NCBI GenBank assembly: GCA_030386875.1
Contig: CM059558.1
Coordinates: 14,302,928 to 14,366,927, forward strand
DNA from: Morinoia aosen
Lineage: Eukaryota; Arthropoda; Malacostraca; Amphipoda; Talitridae
Length of the DNA: 64,000 nucleotides
Reading direction: 5' to 3'
Each line of letters begins with the position of its first letter. The stretch's first letter is position 1. Of the stretch, positions 48,336 through 59,764 are shown one piece after another. The notes below the pieces were generated by a model, which worked only from the letters and a program-made list of their open reading frames with translations, did not search any database and was not told the origin of the DNA. The translations under genes and the position numbers were made by a program.

Positions 48336-51300
48336 AGTACCACACCAGCACCACACCAGTACCACACCAGTACCACACCAGCACCACACCAGCACCACAC
48401 CAGCACCACACCAGTACCACACCAGCACCACACCAGTACCACACCAGTACCACACCAGCACCACACCAGCACCACACCAGCACCACACCAGCACCACACC
48501 AGCACCACACCAGTACCACACCAGCACCACACCAGCACCACACCAGCACCACACCAGCACCACACCAGCACCACACCAGCTCCACACCAGCACCACACCA
48601 GTACCACACCAGTACCACACCAGCACCACACCAGCACCACACCAGCACCACACCAGCACCACACCAGCACCACACCAGCAGCACACCAGCACCATACCAG
48701 TACCACACCAGCACCACACCAGCACCACACCAGCACCACACCAGAACCACACCAGCACCACACCAGCACCACACCAGCACCACACCTGCACCACACCAGC
48801 ACCACACCAGCACCACACCAGCACCACACCAGTACCACACCAGCACCACACCAGCACCACACCAGCACCACACCAGCACCACACCAGCACCACACCAGCA
48901 CCACACCAGCACCACACCAGCACCACACCAGCACCACACCAGCACCACACCAGCACCACACCAGTACCACACCAGCACCACACCAGCACCACACCAGCAC
49001 CACACCAGCACCACACCAGTAACACACCAGCACCACACCAGCACCACACCAGCACCACATCAGCACCACACCAGCACCACACCAGCACCACACCAGTACC
49101 ACACCAGCACCACACCAGCACCACACCAGCACCACACCACCACCACACCAGCACCACACCAGCACCACACCAGCACCACACCAGTAACACACCAGCACCA
49201 CACCAGTACCACACCAGCACCACACCAGCACAACACCAGCACCATACCAGTACCACACCAGCACCATACCAGTACCACACCAGCACCACACCAGCACCAC
49301 ACCAGCACCACACCAGCACCACACCAGTACCACACCAGCACCACACCAGCACCACACCAGCACCACACCAGCACCACACCAGCACCACACCAGCACCACA
49401 CCAGCACCACACCAGCACCACACCAGCACCACACCAGCACCACACCAGCACCACACCAGTACCACACCAGCACCACACCAGCAACACACCAGCACCACAC
49501 CAGCACCACACCGGCACCACACCAGTAACACACCAGCACCACACCAGCACCACACCAGCACCACACCAGCACCACACCAGCACCACACCAGCACCACACC
49601 AGTACCACACCAGCATCACACCAGCACCACACCAGCACCACACCAGCACCACACCAGCACCACACCAGCACCACACCAGCACCACACCAGCACCACACCA
49701 GTAACACACCAGCACCACTCCAGTACCACACCAGCACCACACCAGCACCACACCAGCACCACACCAGCACCACACCAGCACCACACCAGCACCACACCAG
49801 CACCACACCAGTACCACACCAGCACCACACCAGCATCACACCAGCACCACACCAGCACCACATCAGCACCACACCAGCACCACACCAGCACCACACCAGC
49901 ACCACACCAGCACCACACCAGTACTACACCAGCACCACACCAGCACCACACCAGCACCACACCAGCACCACACCAGCACCACACCAGCACCACACCAGCA
50001 CCACACCAGCACCACACCAGCACCACACAAGTACCACACCAGCACCACACCAGCACCACACCAGCACCACACCAGCACCACACCAGTACCACACCAGCAC
50101 CACACCAGCACCACACCAGCACCACACCAGCACCACACCAGTACTACACCAGCACCACACCAGCACCACACCAGTACTACACCAGCACCACACCAGCACC
50201 ACACCAGCACCACACCAGCACCACACCAGCACCACACCAGCACCACACCAGCACCACACCAGCACCACACAAGTACCACACCAGCACCACACCAGCACCA
50301 CACCAGCACCACACCAGCACCACACCAGTACCACACCAGCACCACACCAGCACCACACCAGCACCACACCAGCACCACACCAGTACTACACCAGCACCAC
50401 ACCAGCACCACACCAGTACCACACCAGCACCACACCAGCACCACACCAGCACCACACCAGCACCACACCAGCACCACACCAGTACCACACCAGCACCACA
50501 CCAGCACCACACCAGCACCACACCAGCACCACACCAGCACCACACCTGCACCACACCAGCACCACACCAGCACCACACCAGTACCACACCAGCACCACAC
50601 CAGCACCACACCAGCACCACACCAGCACCACACCAGCACCACACCAGCACCACACCAGCACCACACCAGCACCACACCAGCACCACACCAGCACCACACC
50701 AGCACCACACCAGCACCACACCAGCACCACACCAGCACCACACCAGCACCACACCAGCACCACACCAGCACCACACCAGCACCACACCAGTACCACACCA
50801 GCACCACACCAGCACCACACCAGCACCACACCAGCACCACACCAGTACTACACCAGCACCACACCAGCACCACACCAGTACCACACCAGCACCACACCAG
50901 TACTACACCAGCACCACACCAGCACCACACCAGTACCACACCAGCACCACACCAGCACCACACCAGCACCACACCAGCACCACACCAGCACCACACCAGC
51001 ACCACACCAGTACCACACCAGCACCACACCAGCACCACACCAGCACCACACCAGCACCACACCAGTACTACACCAGCACCACACCAGCACCACACCAGCA
51101 CCACACCAGCACCACACCAGTACCACACCAGTACCACACCAGCACCACACCAGTACCACACCAGCACCACACCAGCACCACACCAGTACCACACCAGTAC
51201 CACACCAGTACCACACCAGTACCACACCAGTACCACACCAGTACCACACCAGTACCACACCAGTACCACACCAGTACCACACCAGCACCACACCAGTACC

Positions 51301-51386
51301 ACACCAGTACCACACCAGTACCACACCAGTACCACACCAGTACCACACCAGTACCACACCAGTACCACACCAGCACCACACCAGCA
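48336..51386. repeat. 11-bp C/A-rich minisatellite array
   Basis: About 277 copies of CACCACACCAG, with CAGTACCACAC variants that become dominant near 51110-51370. It begins directly where the 29-bp array ends, and its unit matches the CACACCAGTACC end of that unit. Variants GTACTACACC and CACAAGTACC repeat at multiples of 11 bp (for example 242). Minus-strand frames up to 514 codons (49863-51407) are repeat translations. Confidence 0.97.
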
Positions 51387-51462
51387 CGACCCAAGGAATA
51401 ATTTCACACCTTCACGACATTCGTCTTACTTTTTCGACCGTCAAATAAGAAAGCGACGCGTA
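51387..51462. other. Short spacer
   Basis: Unique DNA with CGACGCGTAACGTGCG at its right end. Nothing recognised. Confidence 0.55.
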
Positions 51463-51560
51463 ACGTGCGTTGGTGCGTTGGTGCGTTGGTGCGTTGGTGC
51501 GTTGGTGCCTTGGTGCGTGGGTGCGTTGGTGCGTTGGTGCGTTGGTGCGTTGGTGCGTTT
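51463..51560. repeat. 8-bp GTGCGTTG array
   Basis: About eleven to twelve copies of GTGCGTTG with two variant units (GTGCCTTG, GTGCGTGG) in the middle. Confidence 0.93.
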
Positions 51561-51715
51561 TATGACTACAAACGAAAGATCGCTTCTTAAAATCACCTTA
51601 AGAATATAACGCGTGATGAAAGCGCCTTTAGAAATTACCGTATCTTAAAAACGCTTCTGGAAATTAACGGTTCCTGAAAAATGCTATACCAATTTAACGC
51701 GTCACGAAAATGCGG
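51561..51715. other. Spacer with degenerate repeats
   Basis: Contains three or four decayed copies of an about 34-bp unit with AAATTAACG or AAATTACCG and GAAAATGC-type ends (51620-51715). No gene recognised. Confidence 0.6.
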
Positions 51716-54700
51716 TGTTGTTCCTGTGTACTGTGTGTTGTGCCTGTGTGTTGTGCCTGTGTACTGTGTGTTGTGCCTGTGTACTGTGTGTTGTGCCTGT
51801 GTGTTGTGCCTGTGTACTGTGTGTTGTGCCTGTGTACTGTGTGTTGTGCCTGTGTACTGTGTGTTGTGCCTGTGTACTGTGTGTTGTTCCTGTGTACTGT
51901 GTGTTGTGCCTGTGTACTGTGTGTTGTGCCTGTGTACTGTGTGTTGTGCCTGTGTACTGTGTGTTGTGCCTGTGTACTGTGTGTTGTGCCTGTGTGCTGT
52001 GTGTTGTGCCTGTGTACTGTGTGTTGTGCCTGTGTACTGTGTGTTGTGCCTGTGTACTGTGTGTTGTGCCTGTGTACTGTGTGTTGTTCCTGTGTACTGT
52101 GTGTTGTGCCTGTGTACTGTGTGTTGTGCCTGTGTACTGTGTGTTGTGCCTGTGTACTGTGTGTTGTGCCTGTGTACTGTGTGTTATGCCTGTGTACTGT
52201 GTGTTGTGCCTGTGTACTGTGTGTTGTGCCTGTGTACTGTGTGTTGTGCCTGTGTACTGTGTGTTGTGCCTGTGTACTGTGTGTTGTGCCTGTGTACTGT
52301 GTGTTGTGCCTGTGTACTGTGTGTTGTGCCTGTGTACTGTGTGTTATGCCTGTGTACTGTGTGTTGTGCCTGTGTACTGTGTGTTGTGCCTGTGTACTGT
52401 GTGTTGTGCCTGTGTACTGTGTGTTGTGCCTGTGTACTGTGTGTTGTGCCTGTGTACTGTGTGTTGTGCCTGTGTACTGTGTGTTGTGCCTGTGTGCTGT
52501 GTGTTGTGCCTGTGTACTGTGTGTTGTTCCTGTGTGTTGTGCCTGTGTACTGTGTGTTGTGCCTGTGTACTGTGTGTTGTGCCTGTGTGTTGTGCCTGTG
52601 TACTGTGTGTTGTGCCTGTGTACTGTGTGTTGTGCCTGTGTACTGTGTGTTGTGCCTGTGTACTGTGTGTTGTGCCTGTGTACTGTGTGTTGTGCCTGTG
52701 TACTGTGTGTTGTGCCTGTGTACTGTGTGTTGTGCCTGTGTACTGTGTGTTGTGCCTGTGTACTGTGTGTTGTGCCTGTGTACTGTGTGTTGTGCCTGTG
52801 TACTGTGTGTTGTGCCTGTGTACTGTGTGTTGTGCCTGTGTACTGTGTGTTGTTCCTGTGTGTTGTGCCTGTGTACTGTGTGTTGTGCCTGTGTACTGTG
52901 TGTTGTGCCTGTGTGTTGTGCCTGTGTACTGTGTGTTGTGCCTGTGTACTGTGTGTTGTGCCTGTGTGTTGTGCCTGTGTACTGTGTGTTGTGCCTGTGT
53001 ACTGTGTGTTGTGCCTGTGTACTGTGTGTTGTGCCTGTGTACTGTGTGTTGTGCCTGTGTACTGTGTGTTGTTCCTGTGTGTTGTGCCTGTGTACTGTGT
53101 GTTGTGCCTGTGTACTGTGTGTTGTGCCTGTGTACTGTGTGTTGTGCCTGTGTACTGTGTGTTGTGCCTGTGTACTGTGTGTTGTTCCTGTGTACTGTGT
53201 GTTGTGCCTGTGTACTGTGTGTTGTGCCTGTGTACTGTGTGTTGTGCCTGTGTACTGTGTGTTGTGCCTGTGTACTGTGTGTTGTGCCTGTGTACTGTGT
53301 GTTGTTCCTGTGTACTGTGTGTTGTGCCTGTGTACTGTGTGTTGTGCCTGTGTACTGTGTGTTGTGCCTGTGTACTGTGTGTTGTGCCTGTGTACTGTGT
53401 GTTGTGCCTGTGTACTGTGTGTTGTGCCTGTGTACTGTGTGTTGTGCCTGTGTACTGTGTGTTGTGCCTGTGTACTGTGTGTTGTGCCTGTGTACTGTGT
53501 GTTGTGCCTGTGTACTGTGTGTTGTGCCTGTGTACTGTGTGTTGTGCCTGTGTACTGTGTGTTGTGCCTGTGTACTGTGTGTTGTTCCTGTGTACTGTGT
53601 GTTGTTCCTGTGTACTGTGTGTTGTGCCTGTGTACTGTGTGTTGTTTCTGTGTACTGTGTGTTGTGCCTGTGTACTGTGTGTTGTGCCTGTGTACTGTGT
53701 GTTGTGCCTGTGTACTGTGTGTTGTGCCTGTGTATTGTGTGTTGTGCCTGTGTACTGTGTGTTGTTCCTGTGTACTGTGTGGTGTGCCTGTGTACTGTGT
53801 GTTGTGCCTGTGTACTGTGTGTTGTGCCTGTGTACTGTGTGTTGTGCCTGTGTACTGTGTGTTGTTCCTGTGTACTGTGTGTTGTGCCTGTGTACTGTGT
53901 GTTGTGCCTGTGTACTGTGTGTTGTGCCTGTGTACTGTGTGTTGTGCCTGTGTACTGTGTGTTGTGCCTGTGTACTGTGTTGTTCCCGTGTACTGTGTGT
54001 TGTGCCTGTGTACTGTGTGTTGTGCCTGTGTACTGTGTGGTGTGCCTGTGTACTGTGTGTTGTGCCTGTGTACTGTGTGTTGTGCCTGTGTACTGTGTGT
54101 TGTGCCTGTGTACTGTGTGTTGTTCCTGTGTACTGTGTGTTGTTCCTGTGTACTGTGTGTTGTGCCTGTGTACTGTGTGCTGTGCCTGTTTACTGTGTGT
54201 TGTGCCTGTGTACTGTGTGTTGTGCCTGTGTACTGTGTGTTGTGCCTGTGTACTGTGTGTTGTGCCTGTGTATTGTGTGTTGTGCCTGTGTACTGTGTGT
54301 TGTGCCTGTGTACTGTGTGTTGTTCCTGTGTACTGTGTGGTGTGCCTGTGTACTGTGTGTTGTGCCTGTGTACTGTGTGTTGTGCCTGTGTACTGTGTGT
54401 TGTTCCTGTGTACTGTGTGTTGTGCCTGTGTACTGTGTGTTGTGCCTGTGTACTGTGTGTTGTGCCTGTGTACTGTGTGTTGTTCCTGTGTACTGTGTGT
54501 TGTGCCTGTGTACTGTGTGTTGTTCCTGTGTACTGTGTGTTGTGCCTGTGTACTGTGTGTTGTGCCTGTGTACTGTGTGTTGTGCCTGTGTACTGTGTGT
54601 TGTGCCTGTGTACTGTGTGTTGTGCCTGTGTACTGTGTGTTGTTCCTGTGTACTGTGTATTGTGCCTGTGTACTGTGTGTTGTGCCTGTGTACTGTGTGT

Positions 54701-57700
54701 TGTGCCTGTGTACTGTGTGTTGTGCCTGTGTACTGTGTGTTGTGCCTGTGTACTGTGTATTGTGCCTGTGTACTGTGTATTGTGCCTGTGTACTGTGTGT
54801 TGTGCCTGTGTACTGTGTGTTGTGCCTGTGTACTGTGTGTTGTTCCTGTGTACTGTGTGTTGTGCCTGTGTACTGTGTGTTGTGCCTGTGTACTGTGTGT
54901 TGTGCCTGTGTACTGTGTGTTGTGCCTGTGTACTTTGTGTTGTGCCTGTGTACTGTGTGTTGTGCCTGTGTACTGTGTGTTGTGCCTGTGTACTGTGTGT
55001 TGTTCCTGTGTACTGTGTGTTGTTCCTGTGTACTGTGTGTTGTTCCTGTGTACTGTGTGTTGTGCCTGTGTACTGTGTGTTGTGCCTGTGTACTGTGTAT
55101 TGTTCCTGTGTACTGTGTGTTGTGCCTGTGTACTGTGTGTTGTGCCTGTGTACTGTGTGTTGTGCCTGTGTACTGTGTGTTGTGCCTGTGTACTTTGTGT
55201 TGTGCCTGTGTACTGTGTGTTGTGCCTGTGTACTGTGTGTTGTGCCTGTGTACTGTGTGTTGTGCCTGTGTGCTGTGTGTTGTGCCTGTGTACTGTGTGT
55301 TGTGCCTGTGTACTGTGTGTTGTGCCTGTGTACTGTGTGTTGTGCCTGTGTACTGTGTGTTGTGCCTGTGTACTGTGTGTTGTGCCTGTGTACTGTGTGT
55401 TGTGCCTGTGTACTGTGTGTTGTGCCTGTGTACTGTGTTGTTCCCGTGTACTGTGTGTTGTGCCTGTGTACTGTGTGTTGTGCCTGTGTACTGTGTGTTG
55501 TGCCTGTGTACTGTGTGTTGTGCCTGTGTACTGTGTGTTGTGCCTGTGTACTGTGTGTTGTGCCTGTGAACTGTGTGTTGTTCCTGTGTACTGTGTGTTG
55601 TGCCTGTGTACTGTGTGTTGTGCCTGTGTACTGTGTGTTGTGCCTGTGTACTGTGTGTTGTGCCTGTGTACTGTGTGTTGTGCCTGTGTACTGTGTGTTG
55701 TGCCTGTGTACTGTGTGTTGTGCCTGTGTACTGTGTGTTGTGCCTGTGTACTGTGTGTTGTGCCTGTGTACTGTGTGTTGTGCCTGTGTACTGTGTGTTG
55801 TGCCTGTGTACTGTGTGTTGTGCCTGTGTACTGTGTGTTGTTCCTGTGTACTGTGTGTTGTTCCTGTGTACTGTGTGTTGTGCCTGTGTACTGTGTGTGG
55901 TTCCTGTGTACTGTGTGTTGTGCCTGTGTACTGTGTGTTGTGCCTGTGTACTGTGTGTTGTGCCTGTGTACTGTGTGTTGTGCCTGTGTACTGTGTGTTG
56001 TGCCTGTGTACTGTGTGTTGTGCCTGTGTACTGTGTGTTGTGCCTGTGTACTGTGTGTTGTGCCTGTGTACTGTGTGTTGTGCCTGTGTACTGTGTGTTG
56101 TTCCTGTGTACTGTGTGTTGTTCCTGTGTACTGTGTGTTGTGCCTGTGTACTGTGTGTGGTTCCTGTGTACTGTGTGTTGTGCCTGTGTACTGTGTGTTG
56201 TGCCTGTGTACTGTGTGTTGTGCCTGTGTACTGTGTGTTGTGCCTGTGTACTGTGTGTTGTGCCTGTGTACTGTGTGTTGTGCCTGTGTACTGTGTGTTG
56301 TGCCTGTGTACTGTGTGTTGTTCCTGTGTACTGTGTGTTGTGCCTGTGTACTGTGTGTTGTTCCTGTGTACTGTGTGTTGTTCCTGTGTACTGTGTGTTG
56401 TGCCTGTGTACTGTGTGTTGTTCCTGTGTACTGTGTGTTGTTCCTGTGTACTGTGTGTTGTTCCTGTGTACTGTGTGTTGTTCCTGTGTACTGTATGTTG
56501 TGCCTGTGTACTGTGTGTTGTGCCTGTGTACTGTGTGTTGTGCCTGTGTACTGTGTGTTGTTCCTGTGTACTGTGTGTTGTTCCTGTGTACTGTGTGTTG
56601 TGCCTGTGTACTGTGTGTTGTTCCTGTGTACTGTGTGTTGTTCCTGTGTACTGTGTGTTGTTCCTGTGTCTTGTTTGTTGTTCCTGTGTACTCTGTGTTG
56701 TTCCTGTGTACTGTGTGTTGTGCCTGTGTATTGTGTGTTGTGCCTGTGTACTGTGTGTTGTTCCTGTGTACTGTATGTTGTGCCTGTGTACTGTGTGTTG
56801 TGCCTGTGTACTGTGTGTTGTTCCTGTGTACTGTGTGTTGTTCCTGTGTACTGTGTGTTGTGCCTGTGTACTGTGTGTTGTGCCTGTGTACTGTGTGTTG
56901 TGCCTGTGTATTGTGTGTTGTGCCTGTGTACTGTGTGTTGTTCCTGTGTACTGTGTGTTGTTCCTGTGTACTGTGTGTTGTGCCTGTGTACTGTGTGTTG
57001 TGCCTGTGTACTGTGTGTTGTGCCTGTGTACTGTGTGTTGTGCCTGTGTACTGTGTGTTGTGCCTGTGTACTGTGTGTTGTTCCTGTGTACTGTGTGTTG
57101 TGCCTGTGTACTGTGTGCTGTGCCTGTGTACTGTGTGTTGTGCCTGTGTACTGTGTGTTGTGCCTGTGTATTGTGTGTTGTGCCTGTGTACTGTGTGTTG
57201 TTCCTGTGTACTGTGTGGTGTGCCTGTGTACGGTGTGTTGTGCCTGTGTACTGTGTGTTGTGCCTGTGTACTGTGTGTTGTGCCTGTGTACTGTGTGTTG
57301 TTCCTGTGTACTGTGTGTTGTGCCTGTGTACTGTGTGTTGTGCCTGTGTACTGTGTGTTGTGCCTGTGTACTGTGTGTTGTTCCTGTGTACTGTGTGTTG
57401 TGCCTGTGTACTGTGTGTTGTGCCTGTGTACTGTGTGTTGTGCCTGTGTACTGTGTGTTGTTCCTGTGTACTGTGTGTTGTGCCTGTGTACTGTGTGTTG
57501 TGCCTGTGTACTGTGTGTTGTGCCTGTGTACTGTGTGTTGTGCCTGTGTACTGTGTGTTGTGCCTGTGTACTGTGTGTTGTTCCTGTGTACTGTGTGTTG
57601 TGCCTGTGTACTGTGTGTTGTTCCTGTGTACTGTGTGTTGTGCCTGTGTACTGTGTATTCTTCCTGTGTACTGTGTGTTGTGCCTGTGTACTGTGTGTTG

Positions 57701-58045
57701 TGCCTGTGTACTGTGTGTTGTGCCTGTGTACTTTGTGTTGTGCCTGTGTACTGTGTGTTGTGCCTGTGTACTGTGTGTTGTGCCTGTGTACTGTGTGTTG
57801 TGCCTGTGTACTGTGTGTTGTGCCTGTGTACTGTGTATTGTTCCAGTGTACTGTGTGTTGTGCCTGTGTACTGTGTGTTGTGCCTGTGTACTGTGTGTTG
57901 TGCCTGTGTACTGTGTGTTGTGCCTGTGTACTGTGTGTTGTGCATGTGTACTGTGTGTTGGGCCTGTGTACTGTGTGTTGTGCCTGTGTACTGTGTGTTG
58001 TGCCTGTGTACTGTGTGTTGTGCCTGTGTACTGTGTGTTGTGCAT
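51716..58045. repeat. 20-bp minisatellite array, about 317 copies
   Basis: Unit TGTGTACTGTGTGTTGTGCC. The main variant is TTCC for TGCC. Short units lacking ACTGTGT cluster near 51740-53085, and two 18-bp units (ACTGTGTTGTTCCCGTG) lie near 53975 and 55433. The unit contains no TAA, TAG or TGA on either strand, so frames are open over thousands of bases in both directions (51681-58070 and 51710-58222 plus, 52184-58045 and 54190-58239 minus). These C/V/L or T/H/Q repeats are a consequence of the unit, not evidence of a protein. Confidence 0.98.
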
Positions 58046-58261
58046 CTCTGTGTGCTCATTGGAGTGTTAGTGATCGTGTGTACTCCTAATTGTGCGTGCG
58101 TGTGCGTCTGTGTGCATGTGTGTCTGTGTGTGTGTGTGTCTATGTGCGTATCTGTGTGCGTGTCTGTGTGTGTGTGTCTATGTGCGTGCGTGCGTTGCAG
58201 GCAGCAGCACAGGAAGGCTTGATGAGAGCAGCACTTCATTAATCATGAGGGGTGAAGTGGC
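58046..58261. repeat. TG/CG-rich alternating purine-pyrimidine tract
   Basis: From about 58090 to 58200 the sequence alternates GT, GC and short CT interruptions; GTGTGTGTGTCTATGTGCGT occurs twice. Such tracts can adopt Z-DNA. The remainder (58201-58261) is unique. Confidence 0.8.
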
Positions 58262-58392
58262 GCTCCCCCCTCATCCCTCCCCCTCACCCCTCCCCCTCAC
58301 CCCTCCCCCTCACCCCTCCCCCTCACCCCTCCCCCTCAGCTCTCCCCCTCTCCCCTCCCCCTCACCCCTCCCCCTCACCCCTCCACTCTTCC
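58262..58392. repeat. 13-bp C-rich array
   Basis: Eight to nine units of TCACCCCTCCCCC. The minus strand has GGGG and GGGGG runs separated by 1 and 3 nt, the strongest G-quadruplex candidate in the window. Confidence 0.93.
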
Positions 58393-59222
58393 CCCCTAAC
58401 GCTGCAGTAACGCAGCGCTGCAATAACGCAATAACGCAATAACACAATAACGCTGCAATAACGCTACAATAACGCTGCCAAAACGTGACAATAACGCTAC
58501 AATAACGCTAGCATTACGCGACAATGACGCTGCAATAACGCTTCAATGACGCAAAAATAACGCTACAATAACGCTACAATAACGCTAAAATAACGCTACA
58601 ATAACGCTACAATAACGCTTAAATAACGCTACAATAACGCTTAAATACCGCGACAATAACGCTACAATAACGCGACAATAACGCTGCAATAACGCTACAA
58701 TAACGATACAATAACGCGACAATAACGCTGCTATAACGCTACAATAACGCTACAATAACGCTACAATAACGCTACAATACCGCTACAATAACGCTAAAAT
58801 ATCGCTACAATAACGCTACAATAACGCGACAATAACGCTGCAATAACGCTACAATAACGCTACAATAACGCTAAAATAACGCGACAATAATGCTACAATA
58901 ACGCTACAATAACGTTAAAACAACGCGACAATAACGCTGCAATAGCGCTAAAATAACGCTACCATATCGCTAAAATAACGCTACAATAACGTTACAATAA
59001 CGCGACAATAACGCTGCAATAATGCTACAATAACGCTACAATAACGCTACAATAACGCTGCAATAACGCTGATGTAATGCTACAATAACGCGACAATAAC
59101 GTTACAATAACGCTACAATAACGCTACAATAACGCTGCAATAACGCTACAATAACGCTAAAATAACGCGACAATAACGCTACAATAACGCGACAATAACG
59201 CTTCAATAACGCTGCAATAACA
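58393..59222. repeat. 11-bp ACAATAACGCT array
   Basis: About 75 copies of CAATAACGCTA, with GCGACAATA, GCTGCAATA and GCTAAAATA variants. One CpG falls in nearly every unit. Stop codons are frequent, so no long frames arise. Confidence 0.96.
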
Positions 59223-59482
59223 CAGCTGACAGCTACGGAAGTCAGTCAAATACAGCCCGCCACAGGCGGATATTTTCCTCACGTATTGCAAGACTGATAC
59301 TCGACACTTAAAGGGCTGCTCACTGACGAGCACAGGGCTGAGTGTCAGCGCTGACTGACGAGCACAATGCTTTATTTTTTACGTTTTTTATTTGAGTTCA
59401 TTTTATTTTTTATGAACGCGACCCAGCGGAATTTTTTGTGTAGTTCAGTGGACGTTTTTCTGGATACTTCGAGTCGAAGCTT
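59223..59482. other. Spacer
   Basis: Unique DNA. ACTGACGAGCACA occurs twice, about 36 bp apart (near 59320 and 59356). AT-rich to the right. No gene recognised. Confidence 0.65.
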
Positions 59483-59720
59483 TATACCCTGTCTACCGTA
59501 ATCTTTATACCCTGTCTACCGTAATTCTATACCCTGTCTACCGTAATTCTATATACCCTGTCTACCGTAATTCTTTATACCCTGTCCACCGTAATCTTTA
59601 TACCCTGTCTACCGTAATTCTTTATATCACACTTGCTCTATTATTTCTACCCTTTTTACATCAGTTTTTTCTACCCTGCCAGCCCTAACTGTTCTACCCT
59701 ACCTACCCGAACTTTTCCTA
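59483..59720. repeat. Decaying array of about 24-bp units
   Basis: Six good copies of TACCCTGTCTACCGTAAT plus a variable CTTTA linker (59484-59625) are followed at about 24-bp spacing by three decayed copies beginning TACCCTTTTTACATC, TACCCTGCCAGCCC and TACCCTACCTACCCG. Confidence 0.85.
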
Positions 59721-59764
59721 CGTCTCCCCTTTTTCATCACCAACCTATTGTACGGTACATCTCT

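Noticed and set aside
48254-51407. Cysteine/tryptophan/valine-rich minus-strand frames up to 514 codons
   Set aside because: Translations of the 11-bp array; several overlapping frames are open at once.
51681-58239. Very long open frames of about 840-2,170 codons on both strands
   Set aside because: They are translations of a stop-free 20-bp repeat; all phases are open by construction and the products are monotonous.
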